Shown: positions 1 to 9,140 of the stretch, piece by piece
Position numbering within the stretch: position 1 is the stretch's first letter
Layout: every line of letters starts with the position of its first letter
From: Globisporangium splendens
Lineage: Eukaryota > Oomycota > Peronosporomycetes > Pythiales > Pythiaceae
DNA: 64,000 nucleotides
Direction: 5' to 3'
Assembly: GCA_006386115.1 (NCBI GenBank)
Contig: VFIW01000032.1
Location: forward strand, 268,668 to 332,667
Notes under the pieces: model-generated
What the model saw: only the letters and a program-made list of their open reading frames with translations
Databases searched by the model: none
Told to the model about the DNA's origin: nothing
Made by a program: the position numbers and the translations under genes

Positions 1-1
1 G

Positions 2-121
2 CGTGTGCGGATGGTTGAGATGATGCCCACAATCGATTCTCGTGGCATCCGGGTATGTGTGGATAGCAAGGCGAAGTACGTGCACCATTTGGAGGGCGGA
101 GCTGTGATGTTGGTTGACTGA
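2..121 (+). CDS. C-terminal fragment of an unknown ORF cut by the window edge
   Basis: An open frame enters from the left edge and ends at a TGA at 119-121, giving about 39 residues ending GGAVMLVD. I do not recognise a family. It may be the 3' end of a real gene or a chance frame; no start or domain is visible. Confidence 0.22.
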   Translation, partial: RVRMVEMMPTIDSRGIRVCVDSKAKYVHHLEGGAVMLVD

Positions 122-985
122 ATTCGGTAGGAAAGGCATCATCCTGTTTCTCAACGCACCTTAAGACTCAGGGGCGGCCATCGCCACAAAGTGTACAAGG
201 TTCATAGCAAAGACCCCACGATAGCATTCGCAGACAGAATGACTCCAGCTCTTAACACGAGTTGCACACTGTTGATGGCTGCAGCACCAGCACTCGATGT
301 TGCGTGTGCTCCACAACAAGCAGTCCGCTCGGAAAATACGCCGCTCCGACCCAGAAGGTGATGTCACGCGCACGAGAGTGACGAAGGTGCTGGCGCTTGA
401 GCGTGCCGTTGGAATGAGTGGTGGCGGTAGCGATGTGAACAATTTGCAGTGTGAGTGAGCAGAGCTCTGTCTTGATCAAATGACGGACAGCGACCGAATT
501 GAAGAACTGTGTGGAGCATCTACATCCGATTTGATGATGCTCAACGGCATCATTCCTCATTACGTCACGATATGCGTAATTTTTGCATGACGCGTATTTC
601 AAACAGCCAGTCATCATCAAGCTAGCACAATAACAGCGTATTTATACCAGGAACAGGATTTACTGCAAAGACAGTTTCGCTACCAGTTTTTTTATTCGAT
701 AAACCTGTGAAACATTGTCCTCTTGGTGCATATTGTTTTATTTAGACAGCATTGTTCCTTTTCATAAATCAATATCTTCTATGTTTTCATATTTTGGGAG
801 TGTATGTCGCTGGAGTCGGATCTGCAAGTCCCACTTGACACTTTGACTCGGAAGGCTGCCAATGATGCCATCCCTGGCCATGGATGCATCGCGTGTGCTG
901 GCAAGTTGCGCAGATCATTTGCGCATTAGCACCGTGCTGTGAAGCTCGCATCCACTAGCACACGCACGCACAGAGAGCCACAGTC
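122..985. other. Gene-free interval before DGAT2 copy 1
   Basis: I find no convincing coding region. The ORFs on the minus strand around 160-620 have odd composition and no recognisable motif. The last 100 bases should hold the promoter of the DGAT2 gene starting at 986. Confidence 0.5.
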
Positions 986-2561
986 ATGACGGCAGCAGCG
1001 GACAAGGAGCCGCTCGTAGCCTCTTCAACGGAGAGCTCAACCGACGCTGGACCCGTCCAAACATGCAAGGCGTTTGAATACGTGCCGCCGCCGTACTTCG
1101 ACGCGCACAGCCGCACGCCAAAGTGGCTGCAACAGTGCGTCGTCTGGGTGTTCAACTTTGTCGCGATCCACTACAACCTCTGGATCGTGCCGTTCCTGGT
1201 GCTGTTTTACTATCTCTACCAGGTTCGTGTCTCAAGTAGCGTCGTTAGTATGTTTGCTGTGGTGGTTATGACACTGACTTGGTTGTTGATGCGGAAACGA
1301 TAGCACGGCTACTGGGTCTTTATTGTCGCACTGGTGGCGTTGTACATCCCAAGCTTCATCGATGGGTCGGAGCGCACGGGGAACGGACGTCCTTGGAAAG
1401 GGCTCCGAGCTTCGCAGCTGTGGCACTGTTGCTCGCGTTTGCTCAAGTAAGTACTTGTGTTGATACGGTATCGCGTGTGGACGATATGTCCTATAGCTAA
1501 CTGTGCTGACCTCGTCAGGCTCAAGATTGTGCGCGAGCAGGAACTGGATCCCTCGAAGAGATACATCTTTGGGTTCCACCCACACGGCATCATCGTCTTT
1601 TCGCGCATCGCAACTTTTGGAGGAAGCTGGGAGAAAGTGTTCCCCAACATCGCAGCGCGTCGTAAGTCCTGTGAAATAACGAGGTATTCGTGCCGTGGAA
1701 TCCTTGTCCCTGTTCTGATTCATTTGTTTGCTGTGAATGTAGTTCTCGGTGCCTCTGCAGTTTTCTACGTTCCGCTTGCTCGTGAGATCTGTCTATGGTA
1801 CGAAAGTTTCGGAACTCGAGGGATATTTTTCCGTATAAGATCTCATTTTGACGATAAAAATGTGAAATCCTTGCTTGTAAACAGGTTGCATGCCGTCGAC
1901 GCGTCTCGATCGACCGCGGAGAAGGTGCTCAAGTCCGGCAAGAGCATCCTCGTGTACCCTGGCGGTGTCCCCGAGATATTCCTCACGGAGCCCGACTCCA
2001 AAGAGGTACATCTCGTTTGTGCACGCCTTACTACTGGAGGTCGTGAGTTTCTTTTTGACGCTCGTTTGCTGCTGATCTTGTCACAGAACAAAATCATGCT
2101 CAAGTCGCGCTTGGGCTTCGTGAAGCTGGCGATCCGCCACGGCGCCGAGCTTGTTCCAGTGTTCATCTTTGGCGAGAAATGGTTTTACAAGTACGTCAAT
2201 CTGCTTGGGTGGCTCTCTCTGCTTCCAAACAGACCAACGCATCACAAATTATGTGTTATCCGTGTGTTGTTGTAGTGTCTGGACGCCGTCGCCTAAGGTC
2301 GTGTCGTTTTTCCGCAAGGTGCTCAAGTTCCCGCTCATCGTGTTCTGGGGGCGATTCCTGTGGATGCCAAAGAGACTGCCAGAGGGCAAAACGTTTGGCA
2401 TCGTGTACGGCAAACCGATCCCGACGACGCTCAACCCCGAGCCAAGCGACGAGGAAGTGCAGGCTCTCCATGCGCAGTACGTGGGCGAGGTTCAGCGCAT
2501 TTTCGAGCAGTACAAGGTGAAATTCGGATACGACGCTGACGAAACCTTGGTGATCCTGTAA
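986..2561 (+). CDS. DGAT2: Diacylglycerol O-acyltransferase 2, tandem copy 1
   Basis: Transfers an acyl group from acyl-CoA to diacylglycerol to make triacylglycerol, normally at the ER or lipid droplet. I read seven exons: 986-1222, 1304-1446, 1519-1661, 1743-1797, 1885-2005, 2087-2190, 2276-2561. They join in phase to 362 residues, normal for the family. The sequence shows an N-terminal hydrophobic hairpin (LWIVPFLVLFYYLY, then FIVALVALYIP after the first intron), the family active-site block FGFHPHGI in exon 3, VFYVPLAREICLW spanning exon 4, and VYPGGVPEI in exon 5. The end of exon 2 (KGLRASQLWHCCSRLLK) is less conserved than in copy 2 (KWLWHSHLWRFCTHFLG), so this copy may be drifting. Exons 5 to early 7, introns included, are nearly identical to copy 2 at 5082-6720. 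Family assignment is firm; monoacylglycerol or wax-ester activity cannot be excluded from sequence. Confidence 0.93.
1885..2325 (+). repeat. Near-identical tract shared with DGAT2 copy 2 (6044-6484)
   Basis: About 441 bases covering exon 5, intron 5, exon 6, intron 6 and the first 50 bases of exon 7 match 6044-6484 with one difference seen (c/t in intron 5). Intron 4 immediately upstream is unrelated between the copies, and exon 7 starts to differ right after the tract. This is the pattern expected of gene conversion. Confidence 0.85.
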
Positions 2562-2868
2562 GTGAATTTGGACAAGAAGAAAGCACATCGGAAGCCAAGA
2601 TGTATGGTAGACGAGTGTTTTGCGTATTGGCGTGATTATGCTATGGGACCTGAATGAACAAGTTCAGCATCGTTGACACAATGAGAATATTCCATGTCAA
2701 TGCGATGCTATGTGCGAACTGTTATATCGGATTGAAGTTTTCTTTCTTTGACGTTGTCGTTCGACAGGTTGATTGAAGGCTAAGATTTGAGATTGGCAAG
2801 CGCTGACCAGTCAAACATTGGAAGCTGTCTGTGGAAATACATTCTCCATTTCGGAATCATCTTTCCAA

Positions 2869-4100
2869 AATGGTGGAGCTCTGGTGCGCGGTGGTGAGCA
2901 ACAACCGAGGAAGCGTTTTTCCAGTGGAGATCGATTTTGCGGGCATAGTGGCGGATCTGCAGAAGGCTCTTGCCCAGTGGTACGAGTGACCTTGTGGTGT
3001 GGAGCAACTAAATCTGTATCTGGCGAAGTGGGGCAACACTTGGCTTTCACTATTTGATCCAGACCTGGAGACCCTTGCGAGAACCAGGCAATGCCCTAGC
3101 AGGATCCGTAGTTCAGTGACGTCCGACATGTATATGTTTCCGGGTAGGAAGATCGACGATTGTACGGATCAAGCCCGACCTTTGCACCCCTTCAGCTCGG
3201 CAGATGCACATCCTTGCGGAGCTACCAACACGTTGTGAGAGTGTAGTGAAAATACCTGAGACCATCACTTTGTCTAGTACGCTTTGGGGATACGAGTGGA
3301 AGGAGGAAGCGGATGATGCAACGTATTGGCTTGACAAAGGACAGCTGTATTTCGTGAATCATGACGCCGCGATGAGGAAACTGCAAGAGATTCACCGGAT
3401 CACAAGCAATCGAGTAGTGCATTTTCATGGCGAAACGTGGACGATTCCGATTGCCGACCACGTCATGGGACTAGGCAGGTCGACATTTGGAGCTCACTAC
3501 ATTCGCAAATGCCGTGAAACCTGGGCGAATGTGTCAAAGCGAAACGATTTCCAGATGGCTCTTTTTGACTCGCATACCGCTCACATTTCTCTTGAACAAG
3601 GCTCATTGTCAGTGGACAATGGGTCGTTTGACAAGGTTATGGTTGAGCACCTGGCCGATGCTCTGCGTGATATGTTCAAGATGCCGCCTGTGATCCTCTC
3701 GAACCCACCAATGGACTCGTGGCGACTCTTGAAGGATTTGACACGTGAAGTGGGTTCGCTGTTCATTGTGTTGGATAAAATTGGTTGCGCGTTTGATGGC
3801 GATTCCTTAAATGACACGGACAGAAAAGACAAGTTCATGCGCTTTTTTGCAGGAAGACTGCTGGGCTGCCCAACAGTCTTCAAGTATTTCAAGCCACTGC
3901 CCAACTTGAGCAGTGACTTGGAATGGAGGACGTGTCCGCGCTTCTTCTCGGTAGCCGCGCATCGTTCTTGAGTTCCGTCGCACCGGGACTAGAGTCGTGT
4001 GTGTACATGCTGGACTGTGCGCACCAGTTTGCGCGACTGAGTCTCCATCTTTATCGGCCAGATTACTACCGCACGATCCTACACTGCATGTCGTGAAGCA
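2869..4100 (+). pseudogene. Decayed Crinkler (CRN) effector gene
   Basis: This is a broken relative of the intact CRN at 47463-49154. The N-terminal ubiquitin-like header starts at the ATG at 2869 (MVELWCAVVSNN) and hits a stop near 2986. After a frame change the LYLAK-type motif appears (LNLYLAKWGNTWL, near 3000-3040). A further frame change leads to the longest remaining stretch, 3204-3971, which carries WTIPIADHVMGLGRS, YIRKCRETW and a LFIVLDKIG block. A last shifted segment near 3945-4090 matches the RLSLHLLRP region of the intact gene. At least three frame disruptions are visible, so no functional product is expected. Note MGLGRS where the intact copy has the P-loop-like HGLGKS. It lies between the two DGAT2 genes on the same strand. 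Confidence 0.85.
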
Positions 4101-4208
4101 CAATGGTAGTGCACTAATTGTGAACGCAGCAAAAATGGCAAGTCAGGCTAGGCTCGTTCTTGTGCCGGAAGGGCACGGTACCAGGTGACAGATAAGTGCA
4201 CGTCCTAT

Positions 4209-4320
4209 CAGAAGCGTACTTGAGAGCGTGGCAGAGGGAAGTCTAGAATTTGTCAGATGACTCTCATAGATCCGAGTTATCGTGATGTCAAAAGCGCACT
4301 TGAGAGCGTGGCAAAAAGAA
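4209..4320 (+). repeat. Two 32-nt imperfect direct repeats
   Basis: A unit containing CTTGAGAGCGTGGCA occurs at 4209-4240 and again at 4288-4320, 79 bases apart, with a few mismatches. Downstream of the CRN pseudogene; no function apparent. Confidence 0.6.
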
Positions 4321-5081
4321 GACGCAGATTGAGTTTTACGCTGATGAATTCGGATTTTACATGCCGAGGTGGTTCCATTCAGAGGATGCATGCAGTGAGT
4401 GTGACCTGACAATTCCATTTCGTCATCGAGGGCATGGACTTCTCCCAATTCTGTCGGACGCAGCGTGAGCGATACACACCAAATCCATCATATTCGAGTC
4501 CCAAGTGCCTCGCCACCAGGAGGATTCGCCGCACTGAGCTCATGGCTGTTGGGAAGGAGGGCATTGCTCAGGTCAAAGTGATGACGCCGAAGTGCAGTGT
4601 CGTCATTCTCGATGGGTCGTTCCCCTAGTCCTACTTGTCCCGATTGCGTTATGCTCGCGGATTTTAAGTCAAGTGAGTATTTAATGATAAGATTGTGTCA
4701 TGTTTTGTTTCTTGAAACACAGACTGCCACTTGCGTGTTTAGTGCTAATGCGTATATACATATCAGAATACGCAAACAGCCCTCCTCCTCATTGCGACTT
4801 TCCTTCTTTTGCATTGCATTGTGCATAATTAATAGATTCCATGTGTCATTAGTACTTTTACTGAATGCCCTATGCTCTAGTGTTTTAGTCACCTTCATCA
4901 TTTGATGTATGCAGATCTGTGCAGCTTTCGGAGGCTGTACGTTGGTCTCACTCGACAAAATGCGCAGATGCGCATCAACCCGCACTCTTGCGCCATTCGT
5001 GCTGGAAGATCGGCATTCGCAGTCGCGCAATTGGCACTTTGCTGAGAAGAACTCAAGCGCACAAGCACACACAGAGCAGAG
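4321..5081. other. Gene-free interval before DGAT2 copy 2
   Basis: Only short ORFs without recognisable motifs (for example 4434-4628). The last 100 bases should contain the promoter of DGAT2 copy 2. Confidence 0.5.
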
Positions 5082-6720
5082 ATGACGGCGGAAGGAGAGA
5101 ACGAGCCGCTCGTGGTCTCCGAGGCAGTGGCTACAGCGCCGGAGCAATCGCCAAGCGCTGCTGACGCTCTCCAGACCAGCAAGGCGTTTGAGTACGTGCC
5201 GCCGCCGTACTTCGATGCGCACAGCCGCGTCCCCAAGTGGCTGCAGCCGTGGATCGCCGATGCGTTCAACTTTGTCGTGATCCACTACAACCTCTGGATC
5301 GTGCCGTTCCTGGTGCTGTTCTACTATCTCTACAAGGTGCGTCTAAGTGCATTTCTCTGTATGTTTAATTTGCTCTGTTGTCAGCGACGTTGAGATTTAA
5401 CTTTGCTGGTGTGCAACTGCCTCAAACAGAATGGCCACGGAATCTTCATTGTCGCGATGGTGGCACTGTACATCCCTCGCTTCCTTGATGGATCCGAGCG
5501 CACGGCGAACGGACGTCCGTGGAAGTGGCTCTGGCACTCGCACCTCTGGCGCTTCTGCACGCACTTCCTGGGGTACGTGATGTCTTGTCCTATGCGTCAT
5601 CGTTTGAGGATTAAGCAGTGGTGTGTTGCTAAGATGCGGGAACATTTGTATTTGATGTGTGGATCAGGATCGTGATCGTGCGTGAGCAGGAGCTGGACGC
5701 GTCGAAGAGATACATCTTTGGGTTCCACCCGCACGGTATCATCATCCTCTCGCGGCTCGCAACGTACGGAGGATGTTGGGAAAAAGTGTTCCCCAATATC
5801 GCTGCTCGCCGTACGTTCCCATGAAATTGGCGTTTTCCTATTCATATGCTTGTGCCTGGGGATTCTCTTTTACTCATCTGGTCTTCTTGATTGCTGTAGT
5901 CCTTGGCGCGACTGCTGTTTTCTACGTCCCGCTCGCACGTGAGATCTGTCTGTGGTAAGGAAAATGGTATTCTAGAAGCTTTGTAGAAGTAGTAAGGACC
6001 TCATGGAGCTGAAGTCGCATGCTACCTCTTTATTTTTGAATAGGTTGCATGCCGTCGACGCGTCTCGATCGACCGCGGAGAAGGTGCTCAAGTCCGGCAA
6101 GAGCATCCTCGTGTACCCTGGCGGTGTCCCCGAGATATTCCTCACGGAGCCCGACTCCAAAGAGGTACATCTCGTTTGTGCATGCCTTACTACTGGAGGT
6201 CGTGAGTTTCTTTTTGACGCTCGTTTGCTGCTGATCTTGTCACAGAACAAAATCATGCTCAAGTCGCGCTTGGGCTTCGTGAAGCTGGCGATCCGCCACG
6301 GCGCCGAGCTTGTTCCAGTGTTCATCTTTGGCGAGAAATGGTTTTACAAGTACGTCAATCTGCTTGGGTGGCTCTCTCTGCTTCCAAACAGACCAACGCA
6401 TCACAAATTATGTGTTATCCGTGTGTTGTTGTAGTGTCTGGACGCCGTCGCCTAAGGTCGTGTCGTTTTTCCGCAAGGTGCTCAAGATCCCGATTATCGT
6501 GTTCTGGGGGAGATTCCTGTGGATGCCAAAGAGACTGCCAGAGGGGAAATCGTATGGCGTCGTGTACGGCAAACCGATCCCGACGACGCTCAACACTGAT
6601 CCGAGCGACGAGGAAGTGCAGGCTCTCCATGCGCAGTACGTGGCTGAAGTTCAGCGCATTTTCGAGCAGTACAAGGTGAAATTCGGATACGACGCCGACG
6701 AAACCTTGGTGATCCTGTAA
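5082..6720 (+). CDS. DGAT2: Diacylglycerol O-acyltransferase 2, tandem copy 2
   Basis: Second DGAT2 paralogue with the same exon plan: 5082-5336, 5430-5572, 5668-5810, 5900-5954, 6044-6164, 6246-6349, 6435-6720, joining in phase to 368 residues. It has the N-terminal hydrophobic hairpin, the FGFHPHGI catalytic motif in exon 3, VLGAxAVFYVPLAREICLW-type sequence across exon 4 and VYPGGVPEI in exon 5. Exon 2 keeps the better conserved WLWHSHLWRFCTHFLG. All six intron positions and phases match copy 1, so the pair arose by tandem duplication of the whole gene. A decayed CRN was inserted between them or was duplicated along with them. Predicted role is triacylglycerol synthesis from diacylglycerol and acyl-CoA in ER membranes. 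Confidence 0.94.
6044..6484 (+). repeat. Near-identical tract shared with DGAT2 copy 1 (1885-2325)
   Basis: Partner of 1885-2325. The tract begins exactly at the exon 5 boundary and ends about 50 bases into exon 7. Introns inside the tract are as conserved as exons, which selection on protein alone would not produce. Confidence 0.85.
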
Positions 6721-7890
6721 GTGAATCTGAGCAAGAAGCAAGCATGCGGCACCTAGACACTCTAGAAACATTGACATAGCATTCTCAGCTTTGGAATGAC
6801 GAAAGTTGGTCATGAACTTCTTGTGCGAACAAAATTTGTAAAGGATTATTTGTTTTGCATAGGAACAGCATGCAGTCTAGGCTTTTAGGCACTGAAGAAA
6901 TGAACACATGCACATAGTTTGGTGGTCTGTGCAAGCTATTGGAGACACGATGGTGGTAAATAGCACTGATCGCGTACTATGATGCTGACATTTCGTATTG
7001 GCTCGACCCAAGCACATCTAGGGAGCGTCGCTGGAAAACTATTGAAAACCAATAGCCAACGACAACACTCGTACCGCAACCGGAATGCAAAGAACGTATC
7101 CCAGAACGAGGCCCACTCCCAGCATACTCCACTCTCTAAAAGAGGGCAGAGCACGCCGAAAAGGTGCTGATCAAGCCGAGAGCGAATGATAAAAAAATCG
7201 CTCTCATATACATATATAAGCACACAATACGCAAAAGGTACAGGATAAGTTCCCCTCTGAGAGAAGATAAAGGCTCTCAGCGAGTACCTGAGGCACTCTC
7301 CACAGTGGTTGTACTGTGCAGCACCGAAGGGAATCGGTGCCTGGAACGATGTTTGCATTCTTTCTGTTTCATCCTCGGGAACTTTTGGATGCACACGAGC
7401 AGACAAACGCCATCCGGCAAGCACAGTCACATTCGCGTTACACACACAGACACACACACACGCATGCAGACATGGCGATGCAAAGCCCAGTGCCGCGCAT
7501 GCAGGGCCGTCGTCACGCAGAAGACCTGCGTTCCCTCCTGCTTCACACGTGCTACTGCTGGGGGAAACGCAGTCGAATCGGAATGGTGATGCTGGATGGC
7601 CAGCACTCGCATTGGGGAGAGAGGGAAGGAGGACCACTCGTTGCAATCGAGGCGACCAGGTAGTCAGATCTCATATTTTACCTGTTTCTAGCAAATATGT
7701 TGTAAATTTTGCAGGTTCCAGAGTGCCTTTGTTTCGATTATAAGAGGTGGGAGTGGCAGATCCCGTTTATCCGGATGCTCGCTGATGCTCGCGCGTCATC
7801 GTAGAATGTGACGAGGCCGACGTCACCACACCATGTCACGCAATGTTATTGCATTGCATTGGTATTGGCATTGCTGGAAGGTTGAAAGTT
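6721..7890. other. Gene-free interval with AT-rich and CA-repeat sequence
   Basis: No convincing gene. A long minus-strand frame (6936-7646) lacks an ATG start, is rich in Cys and aromatic residues, and crosses a CA microsatellite. I treat it as non-coding. Confidence 0.5.
7441..7461. repeat. (CA)n microsatellite
   Basis: Imperfect CACACACAGACACACACACAC run. Confidence 0.8.
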
Positions 7891-7909
7891 CGTCATTGTT
7901 CAACTTGCC
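7891..7909 (+). promoter_or_regulatory. Candidate oomycete Inr+FPR core promoter
   Basis: CGTCATTGTTCAACTTGCC closely follows the oomycete initiator plus flanking element (GCTCATTYYNCAWTTTNYY). It lies about 47 bases before the glycerol-3-phosphate dehydrogenase ATG at 7956, a spacing that fits a short oomycete 5' UTR. Confidence 0.6.
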
Positions 7910-7955
7910 ACAGCGCACACAAGACACTAAGGGAAGAAAGAAGCAAGAGCGAGCG

Positions 7956-9097
7956 ATGGAGGCGTTCATCGGAAGCGGCATCGCAGGCGGCGCGACCCAC
8001 GCGGGACTGCCGTCGGCCGACGTGGAGCAAGTCAAGGTGGCAGTGCTCGCGGCTGGCGCCTTCGGCATGGCCATGGCCACCATCGCCGCGCGCCGCAAGC
8101 ACGACGTCGTGATCTACGCGCGCGATGCCGAGACGGTACGGATCAATGCACTTGATAGGAAGAAGCAGCGCCGATGTAACTGTACGAACTGATGCATGTG
8201 TATGTTGGTCTGCAGGTCGAGGGAATCAACACAAACCACCGCAACCCGAGAGTGTTTCCCGAGCACGAGTTGCTGCCGTCGATCACCGCGACCACCTCGG
8301 TCGAGGAAGCGACGCGTGACGCCAAGATCGTGATCGTGTGCTTGCCGGCGCAGCTGACACCGGACTTCCTCGCCATACACCGCGACCATATCCCGAAAGA
8401 CGCTGTCCTGGTCATCACGTGCAAGGGACTGTATCTGAAGACGAAGCAGCTGCTCTCGATTCCGATTCTTGAAGCGCTTGGTCGCGAGCAGCCGCTCACG
8501 TTCCTCTCAGGTCCATCGTTTGCATCAGAGCTCATGAATAATGCGCCGTCAGCGGTGGTGGTCGCAGGAAAGTACCTCTACGACGCCGTCTATGTGCAGC
8601 GAGCCTTATCTACGGTCAACTTTCGCATCTACAGCTCTCAGGACATCATCGGCGTCCAACTGGGCGGTGCATTGAAGAACCCGCTGGCGATCGGAGCGGG
8701 TATGATCGAAGGAGCAGGATATGGAATCAACACGCTGACGGCGTACGTGACGCGCAGTTCTTTGGAGCTGCAGAAGCTTTGCGTGGCCATGGGCGGCCAG
8801 CCCATCACGATCTCGGGTCTCTCGGGCATTGGCGATTTGATGCTCACGGCGTTCGGAAGCCTCTCGCGTAACCGAACGTTCGGCATCCGCGTGATCCGCG
8901 GTGAGAAAGCCGAGGACATTCTGCGCACCACGACCGTGGAAGGCGTCCCGACCGCCGAAGTGGCCGTGTATTTTGCGCACCAATGCGGTCTCGATCTGCC
9001 CATTTTCCGCGCCGTGAACGCGATGATCAAGGGCGAGATCAAGCGCGAAGAACTGCAGGATCTGCTCATGAACCGTCCATTAAAGTCTGAGACGTAG
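7956..9097 (+). CDS. GPD1: NAD-dependent glycerol-3-phosphate dehydrogenase
   Basis: Interconverts dihydroxyacetone phosphate and glycerol 3-phosphate with NAD(H), supplying the glycerol backbone for glycerolipids. Two exons, 7956-8135 and 8216-9097, join in phase to 353 residues, the usual family length. The N-terminal Rossmann motif reads VLAAGAFGMAMA (about residues 31-41); the first glycine of the usual GxGxxG is alanine here. SGPSFASEL, the catalytic-lysine block GGALKNPLAIGAG (Lys near 214), GLSGIGDLMLT and LSRNRTFG are all present, and TVEGVPTA follows. The layout is of the GpsA/GPD type without an obvious targeting peptide, so cytosolic placement is likely. Near two DGAT2 genes, but no operon-like link is implied in a eukaryote. 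Confidence 0.95.
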
Positions 9098-9140
9098 TTG
9101 TAAAACACGCATGTCCATGCAGTACCTACTGTCCTGTGTG

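Noticed and set aside
252..620. 122-codon minus-strand ORF near the left edge as a secreted effector
   Set aside because: No signal peptide, no RXLR or other effector motif, and no supported start.
6936..7646. 236-codon minus-strand ORF downstream of DGAT2 copy 2
   Set aside because: No ATG start, crosses a CA microsatellite, unusual Cys/aromatic composition and no motif.
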